DNA of 34,998 bases from JAWOLE01 sp035263845 (GTDB lineage Bacteria; Acidobacteriota; Thermoanaerobaculia; UBA5066; Gp7-AA6). The number at the start of each line of letters is the position of its first letter. Within the stretch, counting starts at the first letter, position 1. The position numbers were made by a program, and so were the translations under genes. Where the stretch lies: positions 1 through 34,998 of the forward strand of contig DATFQY010000201.1 of NCBI GenBank assembly GCA_035263845.1, in the 5' to 3' direction. Shown here in pieces: positions 7,553-15,906 of this stretch. The notes beneath the pieces were generated by a model. The model saw nothing but the letters and a program-made list of their open reading frames with translations. It was not told the origin of the DNA and did not search any database.

Positions 7553-7758
7553 CCGACTACTGAAAGTCTACGCCTCGTGTCAGCCGAGGCCAGGGCAGAT
7601 GGCTCCGACTACGGGTGCGAAATGTGTCCGAATGCGGAGCCAAGAAATCGGCAAGAAACAAGCAAAATGGCTCGGAAGGCTGGGCAAGCGAAATCTGCGA
7701 AAGCCCAGGAAAACGCAAAGGTTAGCTTTTGTTCGATTGGATTTCGGGAGGATTTGCT

Positions 7759-7793
7759 TGGTCGGGACGCCGGGATTCGAACCCGGCGTCTGG
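7759..7793 (-). repeat. tRNA 3'-end fragment (T arm, acceptor strand, CCA)
   Basis: On the minus strand, CCAGACGCCGGGTTCGAATC continues to CCCGGCGTCCCGACCA. This is a perfect T stem-loop plus 3' acceptor strand and CCA. The matching 5' acceptor (CGGGACG type) and anticodon arm are absent upstream, so it is not a working tRNA. The acceptor sequence best fits tRNA-Pro. A 33/35-identical copy lies at 34890-34924. Such tRNA ends mark integrase attachment sites. Confidence 0.65.
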
Positions 7794-7833
7794 CCTCCGT
7801 ATCGGGCCCGATCAGGAGTTTTTCGGAGAGTCT

Positions 7834-7855
7834 CTCTGTGCCCACTCTGTGCCCA
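7834..7855. repeat. Two tandem 11-bp repeats (CTCTGTGCCCA)
   Basis: CTCTGTGCCCA is repeated exactly at 7834-7844 and 7845-7855, between the two tRNA fragments. The spacing and size suit arm-type recombinase sites, but that role is an inference. The surrounding 7553-8248 (about 700 bp) has no credible gene apart from the remnant at 8056-8133, and 7620-7760 looks AT-richer than its neighbours. Confidence 0.5.
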
Positions 7856-7961
7856 AACCGGTGGAACCTGACGGGTCTCGGCAGCCACCCCTCCGATCTA
7901 ATTGCCTGGAAGGAATGTAGTGAGGAGCCGGAGGTGACCGTGGGTAACGGTTAGGAAAGGA

Positions 7962-8007
7962 CTCATAACCCAAAGGTCGAAGGTTCAAATCCCTCCCCCC
8001 GCAACCA
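7962..8007 (+). repeat. tRNA-Met-like 3' half (CAT anticodon to CCA)
   Basis: CTCATAA reads as an anticodon loop with CAT. It is followed by a variable loop (AAGGTC), a T arm (GAAGG-TTCAAAT-CCCTC with one mismatch) and a terminal ...CGCAACCA. The anticodon stem does not pair well, and no 5' acceptor or D arm is present, so the fragment is non-functional. It is convergent with the fragment at 7759-7793. Confidence 0.6.
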
Positions 8008-8017
8008 ATCAAATCAA

Positions 8018-8049
8018 GGGGTTAGGCGATTCAGCCTAAACCCCTTTTT
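8018..8049 (+). terminator. Rho-independent terminator
   Basis: GGGGTTAGGC pairs with GCCTAAACCCC (one bulged base) around GATTCA, followed by TTTTT at 8045-8049. It is the clearest intrinsic terminator in the window. It follows the tRNA-Met-like fragment, as if the tRNA end and its terminator were retained together. Confidence 0.75.
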
Positions 8050-8071
8050 CCAAACTTATCCCAAACTTACC
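8050..8071. repeat. Two tandem 11-bp repeats (CCAAACTTATC / CCAAACTTACC)
   Basis: Two adjacent 11-bp units at 8050-8060 and 8061-8071 match at 10 of 11 positions. Like the pair at 7834-7855 they flank a tRNA fragment, so they may be recombinase arm sites. Confidence 0.45.
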
Positions 8072-8133
8072 CCATTCCGATTTCTAATGGTCGCCTGAAT
8101 CAACTCGAACGCACTCTCGTCGCCGGGGCGCAT
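8056..8133 (-). pseudogene. Possible 5' remnant of a gene (25 codons with a good ribosome site)
   Basis: ATG at 8133 is preceded by GGAGGAGG at a workable distance and opens MRPGDESAFELIQATIRNRN before a stop at 8056. The last codons run into the 11-bp repeats. It may be a gene start cut off at the recombination scar, or chance. The product is not recognised. Confidence 0.25.
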
Positions 8134-8248
8134 GGCCGCTTCCTCCTCCTGTCATCGTGTTGCGAGACCTGACCAGGATGCTATCCCGTGGCGACTCGCG
8201 CCAGAACCTCAGACCGGGTCAAGCGTCCCCGGTACAAGAGGAGCACCA

Positions 8249-9883
8249 ATGAGGCGAGTGTTCGTCGCAGGTCTCGCCGTGTTCTCACTTGCCGTGGTCG
8301 CCTCGGGCGCCTCGCCCGCCGACCGGGTTCCAGCCGAACCGGCGGCGCACCCGGCGTGGATCGGCGAGCTGCGCATCGGTGCGCGGACGATGCTTACCGA
8401 GCTGCGGTTTACTAGTGATCAACGGACACTGCGCGGCGCCGTCGCCTATCCGGAGAGAGGCGAGGAAGACGTGCCCATGTCGGACATCTCCTCGACTCCC
8501 GGCCGTGTCCGTTTCACCTGGCGCGACGGGACGGGGCAGTTAGCCTTCGACGGAAGAATGTCTCACGGTCTCCTGTCGGGCCGCGTCCGGTCGGTCAACG
8601 AGTCGGGAATCTTGCGACTGGCGCCGATCGTCCACCTGGACCGCGCCGCGGAGGAGCGTTTCACCGGCTATTACGAGATGAGCCCTGGCCACCTTCTCTC
8701 GATCACTTCCTTTCCCTTCGGCCCCGTGTCGCTCGATTACAGGTCGGGCCAGGTCCGCGCGCTGTACGCCTCGTCGCCGACACAGCTCTTTGCGGGCCCC
8801 GCTTTTCAGGCGCCTGTGCCCGTCGTGGTCCGGGCCGACCTCTCGAGGGATGCGAAGACCGGCGCGCCGGCGCTGCGCTGGGAGGATTCGACCGTCGGCC
8901 ACGCTACCGTCGGCCTCAAACTGGACCTGCCGAGGGAGGAAGTGAGGTTCTCCAACGGCGACGTCGCGCTCGCCGGCACGCTGGTCCTGCCGCGAGGCAA
9001 GGGCCCGCACCCGGCCATCGTGAGGATTCATGGAGCCGGCGGGCAAACGAGAAGGAACACCGTAGATGGGTTCTTTGCCTACCACGGCGTGGCGTATCTG
9101 TCCTTCGACAAGCGTGGCACCGGGAAATCCACGGGGGACTGGCGAGAGGTCGGCTTGCGAGACCTGGCCGACGATGTGCTCGCGGCCGTGGCCTTTCTGC
9201 GCCGCCGGAGCGACATCGACGGATCTCGCATCGGCATCGAGGCTGGCAGCGAGGGAGGGTGGATCGCGCCCCTCGTGGCGACCCGCGATCCGGACATTGC
9301 ATTCATCATCCTCAAGTCCTGCCCGGTCCTCGACTACATCCCGGAAGTGCTCAACGAGGTGGAGGAGAACGCGAAAGTTCGCGGCTTGAACCCGGAGAGC
9401 ATCGCAGCCGCTCTCGCGTTCAAGCAAAGGACGCTGACCATGCTGCAAGAGGGCGCGGCGCTCCACGACGAGTCGTGGGAGGAGTTCAGGAGATTCGTTC
9501 AGAGCCACCAGGCCGAGAGCTGGTTTCCGGTTGTCCGGGAGTCCCTTGACCGGAATACCTTCGAGCACAAGAAGACCTATTTGATGTCGCAGATCATGAC
9601 CCGGCAGTTGTGGGGACGCATCACGATGCCGGTCCTCGCTCTGTACGGAGGCCACGACACGAATGTGCCAGCGGCCAAGAACGTCGAAGCGTTGAAGGCC
9701 GAGCTAACGAGAGCTCACAACCCGGATTGCACGATCACGGTCTTCCCGACGGCAGATCACGACGGATTCGAGACGAAGCACGCCCGGCTCACGGCGACGG
9801 AAATGCGCTACCTCGACCGCCTGATCCCCGGCGTCTTCGACGCAGAGCTGGACTGGGTGTTGAAGCGCATCGCAGCCCAGTGA
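8249..9883 (+). CDS. Secreted alpha/beta hydrolase with N-terminal beta-rich domain
   Basis: A 544-aa protein. A signal peptide (RRVFVAGLAVFSLAVVASGA) leads into a ~230-residue domain I do not recognise, probably beta-rich. An alpha/beta hydrolase fold of the COG1073/dienelactone-hydrolase type follows. Catalytic features are the oxyanion segment VRIHGAGG, the nucleophile elbow AGSEGGW (Ala in place of the first Gly of GxSxG), the acid in YGGHDTNVP and the His in TADHDGF. It is probably a periplasmic or outer-surface esterase or peptidase; the substrate is unknown. The ATG at 8249 has AGAGGAG upstream. The gene stands alone, between a tRNA-derived scar and an 18-bp direct repeat (8000-8017 and 10034-10051), so it may have been acquired. 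Confidence 0.85.
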   Translation: MRRVFVAGLAVFSLAVVASGASPADRVPAEPAAHPAWIGELRIGARTMLTELRFTSDQRTLRGAVAYPERGEEDVPMSDISSTPGRVRFTWRDGTGQLAFDGRMSHGLLSGRVRSVNESGILRLAPIVHLDRAAEERFTGYYEMSPGHLLSITSFPFGPVSLDYRSGQVRALYASSPTQLFAGPAFQAPVPVVVRADLSRDAKTGAPALRWEDSTVGHATVGLKLDLPREEVRFSNGDVALAGTLVLPRGKGPHPAIVRIHGAGGQTRRNTVDGFFAYHGVAYLSFDKRGTGKSTGDWREVGLRDLADDVLAAVAFLRRRSDIDGSRIGIEAGSEGGWIAPLVATRDPDIAFIILKSCPVLDYIPEVLNEVEENAKVRGLNPESIAAALAFKQRTLTMLQEGAALHDESWEEFRRFVQSHQAESWFPVVRESLDRNTFEHKKTYLMSQIMTRQLWGRITMPVLALYGGHDTNVPAAKNVEALKAELTRAHNPDCTITVFPTADHDGFETKHARLTATEMRYLDRLIPGVFDAELDWVLKRIAAQ

Positions 9884-10033
9884 ACCAGGAGTCCTTTCCT
9901 GTGGGCGGTTTGCTACGACTCGCGCCCTGCCGGCTGAAAGGAAAAGGGGTCATCCTGAAAATCTGTATTGTTCTGGAAGCTCCGCCGCAGATCCGAAAGC
10001 CGGGCAAATAATACAGGAATTCAGGACTGACGC

Positions 10034-10051
10034 CGCAACCAATAGAATCAA
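10034..10051 (+). repeat. Direct copy of the 18-bp sequence at 8000-8017
   Basis: CGCAACCAATnnAATCAA occurs at 8000-8017 (the 3' end of the tRNA-Met-like fragment) and again here, with 16 of 18 bases identical in direct orientation. The two copies bracket the hydrolase gene. The 9884-10094 gap otherwise holds nothing recognisable. Confidence 0.4.
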
Positions 10052-10094
10052 TTCGACACCACCGTCCACACGGCGCTCAACCCCGGCAGCGGGA

Positions 10095-10967
10095 CTAGAA
10101 GTTCCGCGGGCGGCCCGGCTCTCCGGTCAGGTAGCCGGTGAATTCCCCGAGAGACCAGATCGCGTTCAAGAAGGCCAGCCACGGAAGGCCGCGCAGGAAC
10201 CGTCCTCTCCACGGAGGCCGCGCGCGGATCGCGGCGCGGACCGTCAGGAGAAACGGCAGGAGCACCGACGCGGCGGCAAAGGGGAGGCGCGCCGCCGGCC
10301 TGCCCGCGACCCGGCCGGCGGCGTAGCCGCGGCCGTAGTGGAAACGCTGGAGGATCGCCCGAGGCGGCCGCATCGTGTTTCGGAAGACGACACCTGCCGG
10401 GCAGAGGAAGAGCGGTCGCCCCTCGCGAAGCCATCTCTCGTGGATCCGCGTCTCCCAGGCTCCCGCATCGAGGAGGTCCGACGCCTGCTCGAGAAACTCG
10501 CGCTTCCAGGAGAGGTTGGCCCCCGAGAGGCTCTTTGCTCGCCTCTCGGCGACGGGCGGTGGGAAGAGGCCGTACTCGGAGAAGTAAAGCCCGAGATCGA
10601 AGGCGGAGGCCGGCTCCGCGATCCCGACCGGCCCTCCGATCGCGGGCGCCTGCGGATGGCGGTCGTGCGACTCGAGAAGCGTCCGGCACCAGCCGGGGGA
10701 GGGGACGCACCGCGCCTCGACCGCCGCGACGACCTCGCCTCGTGACTTCCGGAACGCGGCCCAGCGCAGCCGCGGAACCGTGACGAGGTCGGGCACGTGA
10801 AAGAAGCGGACGCGCGGGAAGAGCGGCGCGAGATCCGGCGAAGGATCCTTCGCCGATCCGTCGGCGACGAGGATCTCCTCGGCCTCCGGCTGCCGGGAGA
10901 GCGAATCCAGGCACGAGCGCAGCGTCTCCGGGGACTCGTAGGAGGTGACGAGGACGGAGAGCCGCAT
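10095..10967 (-). CDS. Family 2 glycosyltransferase
   Basis: A 290-aa GT-A enzyme. It starts with the Rossmann-like strand LSVLVTSYESPETLRSCLDS and has a nucleotide-binding ADGS. In place of the usual DxD it has VEARCVPSPGW, a variant resembling GT2 subgroups with an E-D/A-x-C metal site. The C-terminus has two hydrophobic stretches (about 218-240 and 255-275) that anchor it to the membrane. It is the last gene of the seven-gene glycan operon; its start overlaps the flippase stop by one base (TGATG at 10965-10969). It probably adds one sugar to a lipid-linked oligosaccharide on the cytoplasmic side. Donor and acceptor cannot be read from sequence. Confidence 0.85.
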   Translation of the reverse strand: MRLSVLVTSYESPETLRSCLDSLSRQPEAEEILVADGSAKDPSPDLAPLFPRVRFFHVPDLVTVPRLRWAAFRKSRGEVVAAVEARCVPSPGWCRTLLESHDRHPQAPAIGGPVGIAEPASAFDLGLYFSEYGLFPPPVAERRAKSLSGANLSWKREFLEQASDLLDAGAWETRIHERWLREGRPLFLCPAGVVFRNTMRPPRAILQRFHYGRGYAAGRVAGRPAARLPFAAASVLLPFLLTVRAAIRARPPWRGRFLRGLPWLAFLNAIWSLGEFTGYLTGEPGRPRNF

Positions 10968-12559
10968 CAGCCCGAGCGGAACCGGAAGACGGTCCGGACC
11001 GGTTTCGAGGTGACGATGAGGATGCCGATCGCCGCTCCGACCGCCGCCTTGAGCGCGAGGACCACGGGCTCGTTGGTGGGGAAGTCTTCGGCGAGATCGC
11101 CCAGGAGCTCCATCGCCGCGACCGTCAGCAGCGGCAGCCACCCCGCGGCCCTCGCGATCGCCATCCGGTGTGTCTTCCAGATTCTCCAGGCCGTCAGCGC
11201 GAAGATCAGCAGGCCGTTTCCCAGAAACGCGAGCGCCACGCCCCGGATCCCCATCCGCGGAACGAGCGCGAGAGAGGCGAAGGCGATGAAGGCGTCGCCG
11301 GTCATCGAGATCACGACGTGGGTCCCGATCTGGTCAAGGCCGATCAGGAGCGCCTGGTTGACTCCGGCCAGCAGCTGCACCGTCTCGGCGACCACGAAGA
11401 GGTACGAGACGGCGGCCGCCTCGTAGAACTTCGAGGAATAGAGGATCCCGATGAGCAGGTGCGGGAAAAGGAGGATCGGCAGCGCCACGACGCCCGTCGC
11501 CAGTGAGAAGGCGCGGAGGAAATCGATCGCCCCGCGGAACTTCTCCCGCTCGTCGATCCGACGGTTCATCAGGGGCGTTAAGAAGAGCGAGTTGGACGAC
11601 CGCATCAGCGTGACGAGGGCGAGCGCGGGGCCGAGCGCCGCCTGGAGGATCCCGGCGGCGTGGAAGTCGCCGGCGTGGACGACAGCGTAACGGGCCACGA
11701 GGTACCCGAGCGGCGTCGAGAAGGAGACGGCGTAGATCGCCGCCGCGAAGCGAAGGATCGCCTTGTGCTCCTTGAGCTCCTCGATCAGCCGGACGCGCGG
11801 CCCCGAGAGGGAGAGCTTCTCTTTCCTGCCGAGGTAGATCAGGCCGCCGGCCGCGACGAGGATCCACGCGGTGACGGTCCCGATGTAGAAGCCAGGGAGC
11901 CTCCCGGCGAGGATGCCCGAGCCGCAGCAGACCGCCAGCGCCGCTGCGGTCCAGAGGCCCATCAGCGCCGAAGCGTGCGTTCGCCGCGCGGCCGCGATCG
12001 CGTTGGTCAGGAGACCCGCGAGGTTCGTGGCCGGAATGGCCAGGAGGGCGAGCCGCACCAGGCCCTGGGATCCGCTGACCTTCGGGCCGAGGACCGACGG
12101 CCAAAGGGAGACGATCGTGATGCCCGCGGCGGACCCGACGATCGAGACCGTCAGGAGAGCCCGGAGGAAAGCGGCGTACTGCCGCGCGAACGCCTCGCGG
12201 CTCTCGCTGTGCGCGGCCGAGAGAAACTTCACCGCCGCGTAGGGGAGCGAGAACGTGCTGACCTGCGTGACGAGCGCCACGACCTGGTCCACCACGCTGA
12301 TCGTCCCGACTCCCACCGGGCCGACGGTGACCGCAGTGATCTTCGAGCGGACGAGGTAGAAGGCCATCGTGCCGGCCTGGATGATGCCGATGGTCAGGAT
12401 CGCGCGGAGGACCGGCGCCGAGACGGCTTCGCGGACGGGCTCTGCGGGCGCGAGGGCGGGCGCGGCAGGAGGAACGCCGTCGGGGAACGTACCGTCGCCG
12501 TCGGCCGGGACGACCGCGGCGATGTCTTCCGGACCTGTTTCCTCCTCGGGAGGCCTCAC
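10967..12559 (-). CDS. Wzx-like oligosaccharide flippase (MOP superfamily)
   Basis: A 530-aa polytopic membrane protein with about a dozen predicted helices (for example AILTIGIIQAGTMAFYLV, LLTVSIVGSAAGITIVS) and the layout of Wzx/MATE lipid-linked-oligosaccharide flippases. A ~50-residue acidic, Pro-rich cytoplasmic extension precedes the first helix and is longer than usual. I chose the GTG at 12559, which overlaps the epimerase stop (GTGA); the open frame to 12676 lies over the epimerase 3' end. It probably moves the undecaprenyl-linked glycan made by this operon across the inner membrane. No polymerase (Wzy) or ligase is in the operon. Confidence 0.85.
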   Translation of the reverse strand: MRPPEEETGPEDIAAVVPADGDGTFPDGVPPAAPALAPAEPVREAVSAPVLRAILTIGIIQAGTMAFYLVRSKITAVTVGPVGVGTISVVDQVVALVTQVSTFSLPYAAVKFLSAAHSESREAFARQYAAFLRALLTVSIVGSAAGITIVSLWPSVLGPKVSGSQGLVRLALLAIPATNLAGLLTNAIAAARRTHASALMGLWTAAALAVCCGSGILAGRLPGFYIGTVTAWILVAAGGLIYLGRKEKLSLSGPRVRLIEELKEHKAILRFAAAIYAVSFSTPLGYLVARYAVVHAGDFHAAGILQAALGPALALVTLMRSSNSLFLTPLMNRRIDEREKFRGAIDFLRAFSLATGVVALPILLFPHLLIGILYSSKFYEAAAVSYLFVVAETVQLLAGVNQALLIGLDQIGTHVVISMTGDAFIAFASLALVPRMGIRGVALAFLGNGLLIFALTAWRIWKTHRMAIARAAGWLPLLTVAAMELLGDLAEDFPTNEPVVLALKAAVGAAIGILIVTSKPVRTVFRFRSG

Positions 12560-13593
12560 GCGCGTTCCGTCAGGAGAGAGGTCAGCCGCGAGCCGACCTC
12601 GGCCGGATCGTGCGTTGCGCGATACCAGGCGATCGTGCGGCGCAGCCCTTCCCGGAAGGAGGTTGCCGGCTCCCATCCGAGCGCGCTCCGCGCGCGCGTC
12701 AGGTCGGCGGCGCGGGAGAAGACCCCGACCGGCCGCGACGTGTCGAAGCGAATCTCGCGCGGCGTGAATCCGGACTCCTCGAAGACCATCCGCGCCGCGT
12801 CCACGATGCGGATGTGGTCGGAGGTTCCGATGTTGACGGCCGAGGCGTCGTCGATCCTCTCGGCGGCCCTGACCATCCCGTCCACGATGTCACCGACGTA
12901 GGTGAAGTTTCGGTCCTGCTGGCCGTCTCCCCAGATCTCGTAGGGGTCCATCCGGACGAACGCCTTGGCGATCAGGGCGATGACGGCGTGGGTCTCGTTC
13001 TCGCGCTCGCCGTAGGCGGTGAAGAGCCGGCAGCAGACGGACTTCAAGCCATGCTGGCGCCGGTAGGCCGAAAGGGTCATCTCTCCCATGAGCTTGGCCC
13101 AGCCGTACTCGCGGTCGGCGGCCGCGCAGCCGTCGTGGAAGGGGTCGGCCCATCTCTCCTTGAGGAGTATGGTCCCGCCGTCGGCCGGCTTGCCCTGGAG
13201 GCGGAGGGGATAGACGCACGCGGAGCTGGCGAAGCAGACGCGCTCGACGCCCGACCGGAGGGCGGCGTCGAGGACGGTCCCGTCCAGGGCCAGGTTGGAG
13301 GCGCAGTCGGCCGGGTGGGTGTCGATGAACCCGCGCCCGCCGTGGGACGCCGCGAGGTGGAACACCGCCTCGATGCCCTCGCACGCCCGGCGCGCGATGG
13401 CACGGTCGCGCAGGTCCCCCTCGAGGAGCTCGATTCCGGAGGAGACCGCTTCCAGGTTCTCGCGCTTTCCCGACGAGAGGTCGTCGGCGACACGCACGGA
13501 GGCCCCGAGCGACACGAGCTTCTCGACGAGGTGGCTGCCGATGAAGGACGCGCCCCCCGTCACGAGCACCCTGCTGCCTCTCCAGAACCTCAT
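12556..13593 (-). CDS. GDP-mannose 3,5-epimerase-like NAD(P)-dependent sugar epimerase
   Basis: A 345-aa extended short-chain dehydrogenase. It has the dinucleotide motif TGGASFIG (12-19), HLAASHGGRGFI (79-90), the active-site strand FASSACVYP (121-129) and YGWAK (Y163, K167). HLAA..GG.GFI and SSAC.YP are characteristic of GDP-mannose 3,5-epimerase, where the Cys of SSAC (here Cys126) is the catalytic acid/base. This points to epimerisation of an NDP-mannose-like sugar, giving GDP-L-galactose or GDP-L-gulose, for the surface glycan. A UDP-glucose/UDP-GlcNAc 4-epimerase or dehydratase remains possible. A 4-bp gap separates it from the upstream GT4 gene, and its stop overlaps the flippase start. 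Confidence 0.85.
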   Translation of the reverse strand: MRFWRGSRVLVTGGASFIGSHLVEKLVSLGASVRVADDLSSGKRENLEAVSSGIELLEGDLRDRAIARRACEGIEAVFHLAASHGGRGFIDTHPADCASNLALDGTVLDAALRSGVERVCFASSACVYPLRLQGKPADGGTILLKERWADPFHDGCAAADREYGWAKLMGEMTLSAYRRQHGLKSVCCRLFTAYGERENETHAVIALIAKAFVRMDPYEIWGDGQQDRNFTYVGDIVDGMVRAAERIDDASAVNIGTSDHIRIVDAARMVFEESGFTPREIRFDTSRPVGVFSRAADLTRARSALGWEPATSFREGLRRTIAWYRATHDPAEVGSRLTSLLTERA

Positions 13594-13597
13594 CCGT

Positions 13598-14791
13598 TCA
13601 GCTCAACGCCTCCCGATAGACCTTCACGGTCTCTCTCGCGACGTGACTCCAGGAGAATCGCTCCACAGCGTATCGCGCCAGGGCCGCGGGCTCGTAACGA
13701 GCTCGATTGTCGAGCACACCGGCGATCCCGCGTGCCAGGGCATCGGGGTCTTCCGGCGGAACGAGAACGCCGGTCTCGGGAGTCACGATGTCCTCGGGCC
13801 CGCCGCAGCGGGTAGCGACGACCGGAGTTCCCGACGCGAGCGCTTCGACGAGAACCGCGCCGAAGGTCTCCCGCCGGCTCGGGAGGACCAGGACGGAACT
13901 CTCCCGCATCAGGCGCGCGACCTCTTCCGGAGGCTTGCCTCCCGCGAAGGCGGCTCGATCCGAGAGGCCCAGCTCCCGCGCCCGGGCCCGGATTCGCTCG
14001 GCCTGCTTTCTCTTGTCCCGGTATCCATCGTCCCCGACGAAGAGGAAGCTCACGTCGGACCGCTCCAGCGCAAGCTTCGCCGCCGCCTCGACGAGGACGT
14101 CCACGCCCTTGGCCCGCGTCAGGTACCCGACGTAGAGGACCGTCGGAGGGCCGGTGTCGGGCCCCTCGCGCGGCGGGAACGCCGACGGATCCACGCCGAC
14201 CGGAATGACTCGCACTTCGTGGGCCGGACCCAGGAAGCTCGCGATCTGCTCCCTGACGGGCCGGCTGACGGCGATGTGCGCCTTCAGACGCCGCTGCGCC
14301 CAGAGGGTCTGGCGGCGGACGAGCGGGTAATCGTCGAGCCACGGATGCTGGAAAGCGTGCTCGGTGACGATGGCCGGCACGCTCCAGCGCCGCGAGAGGA
14401 GCACTGCCACGACGCCGTCGGGATAACCGAACTGGGCGTGGACGACGTCGAAGCCGCGCTCGGCTCGAAGGCGGTCGGCGAGGCGCCGGATTCCGAGGTA
14501 GTAGGAGACAGCCTCGGTCGAATGGAAGGTGTAGCCAGGTCCGGCCAGGAGGCGCGGGTGGAAGACGGCGACGTCCCCGTCGCGGCCGGACTCTTCGATC
14601 CGCCGGAATCGAGCGTAATCCGTGGGGCCCGGGAGCGGCGGCCACCAGGGCGCCGGAGAGATGACGGTGACGTCGCAATCCTTCGCGAGGTGACGCGCGA
14701 GCCATTGGACCCAGAGCCCGAGCCTGGGAAAAACCGAGCTGGGGTAGTTGCGGGAGAGGATGAGGACGCGGGGCCGCGACACGCCCGCCAT
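13598..14791 (-). CDS. Family 4 glycosyltransferase (GT-B)
   Basis: A 397-aa GT-B enzyme. The N-terminal acceptor half starts with VLILSRNYPSSVFPRLGLW and has VVHAQFGYPDG. The C-terminal donor half has VLYVGYLTRAKGVDVLVEA and the retaining motif ETFGAVLVE (E-x7-E), followed by ASGTPVV. It resembles WcaL/colanic-acid-type GT4 enzymes that work on lipid-linked intermediates. The ATG at 14791 shares one base with the stop of the upstream GT4 gene (TGATG), so translation is coupled. The open frame extending to 15553 is only antisense shadow over the neighbouring gene. Confidence 0.9.
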   Translation of the reverse strand: MAGVSRPRVLILSRNYPSSVFPRLGLWVQWLARHLAKDCDVTVISPAPWWPPLPGPTDYARFRRIEESGRDGDVAVFHPRLLAGPGYTFHSTEAVSYYLGIRRLADRLRAERGFDVVHAQFGYPDGVVAVLLSRRWSVPAIVTEHAFQHPWLDDYPLVRRQTLWAQRRLKAHIAVSRPVREQIASFLGPAHEVRVIPVGVDPSAFPPREGPDTGPPTVLYVGYLTRAKGVDVLVEAAAKLALERSDVSFLFVGDDGYRDKRKQAERIRARARELGLSDRAAFAGGKPPEEVARLMRESSVLVLPSRRETFGAVLVEALASGTPVVATRCGGPEDIVTPETGVLVPPEDPDALARGIAGVLDNRARYEPAALARYAVERFSWSHVARETVKVYREALS

Positions 14792-15906
14792 CAGCGCCTG
14801 CCCACCGCTTCGAGGTCGGCGAGGATCCTCTCCGCCGTCGTCTTCCAGGTAATCTCCCGCGCGCGAGCAAGCCCCTTTTCCCGGAGCGACCGGCGCAGTT
14901 CCGCATCCCCGATCAGCGTCTCCATGCCGGCGGAGAGGTCCTCCACCGAGCTCGTCGGGGCCAGCAGCGCCGCTCCCGTCGCGAACTCCGGAATGCTTCC
15001 CCGGGCCACGCTGACGACCGGAGTGCCGCAGGCCATCGCTTCGACGACCGGGATCCCGAATCCCTCGGCGTCGGTCGCCGGGAACACGAACGCCTCGGCG
15101 GCGGAGTAGAGGGCCGGCAGGTCGCGGTGCTCGACGAAGGGATGGTGGACGACCTCGCCGGCGATGCCCTCGCGGCCGGCAATCCCCTCGACGTCGAGGC
15201 CCAGGTAGTCGGGTCCCGCGAGAACCAGCCGGTGGGGCGCTCCCGACCGGCGAAGGCGCGCGAACGCGGCGACGAGGTTGGGAACCGAATGCCGGCGGGC
15301 GAGCTTCCCGACGAAGAGAAGGAAGGGGGCGTCTTGCCCGGAATAGCGCCGCCTCGTCTGCGCCAGGATGCCCGCATCCTCGACCGGCGCGAAGAGGCGG
15401 CTCGGAGCGAGCCAGGCCACCGTAACGCGCTCGGGCGGAATCCCGTACCGTTCCACGATGCGCCGCTTGACCGACTTCGAGCACGCGAAGACGTGGTCGG
15501 CCCGGCGGGCGCTCGCGCGGTAGAGCCTCTCGTACGCGCGAGAGCGGAACCATTCGTAGCTGAAGGCGCGGTTCTCCGAGGGCCCGAGGTTCATCACGGC
15601 GCAGCGGCCGCGATACTTGAGCGGCAGCGTGTAGGAGGGGGAGAAGAGCACGTCCACCTCGCCCGAGCAGCCCCGCAGCCAGGTGCTCTCCCAGACCGGA
15701 TCAGGCCCGGCGGAGCCCCCGATCCGGGTTTCGAAGGCCTCGAGCGGAAAGACGACTCGCGCCGGGTCGATCGGGACCGGCGAATACAGGATCACTTTTT
15801 CGAAGGGGAGCGTCATCCGGCTCCACTCGTCGAGGACGCACTCCGCGAAGCGGCCGACGCCGGTGAAGGGCCGGGTCAGGCGGACGGCGTTGAAACCGAG
15901 CCTCAT
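14791..15906 (-). CDS. Family 4 glycosyltransferase (GT-B), mannosyltransferase-like
   Basis: A 371-aa GT-B enzyme starting MRLGFNAVRLTRPFTGVGRF, the G-x-G-R-F type opening of WbaZ-like mannosyltransferases. It has DVLFSPSYTLPL, a donor half with FLLFVGKLARRHSVPNLV, and EGFGIPVVE (E-x7-E) followed by ACGTPVVS. It is the third gene of the operon. The start overlaps the methyltransferase stop by four bases (ATGA at 15903-15906). With the GDP-mannose-epimerase-like enzyme two genes downstream, a GDP-hexose donor is plausible but unproven. Confidence 0.9.
   Translation of the reverse strand: MRLGFNAVRLTRPFTGVGRFAECVLDEWSRMTLPFEKVILYSPVPIDPARVVFPLEAFETRIGGSAGPDPVWESTWLRGCSGEVDVLFSPSYTLPLKYRGRCAVMNLGPSENRAFSYEWFRSRAYERLYRASARRADHVFACSKSVKRRIVERYGIPPERVTVAWLAPSRLFAPVEDAGILAQTRRRYSGQDAPFLLFVGKLARRHSVPNLVAAFARLRRSGAPHRLVLAGPDYLGLDVEGIAGREGIAGEVVHHPFVEHRDLPALYSAAEAFVFPATDAEGFGIPVVEAMACGTPVVSVARGSIPEFATGAALLAPTSSVEDLSAGMETLIGDAELRRSLREKGLARAREITWKTTAERILADLEAVGRR

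Noticed and set aside
7759..8007. Two complete tRNA genes
   Set aside because: Neither fragment has a matching 5' acceptor strand or a full cloverleaf; only the 3' parts fold.
7729..8012. ORFs with GRRDSNPASG and GGRDLNLRPLGYE
   Set aside because: These are translations across tRNA 3' ends, a well-known source of false proteins.
10095..10967. GT2 called inactive because DxD is missing
   Set aside because: The EARC variant occurs at the same place as ED/EA-type sites in other GT2 subgroups, so loss of activity cannot be claimed.
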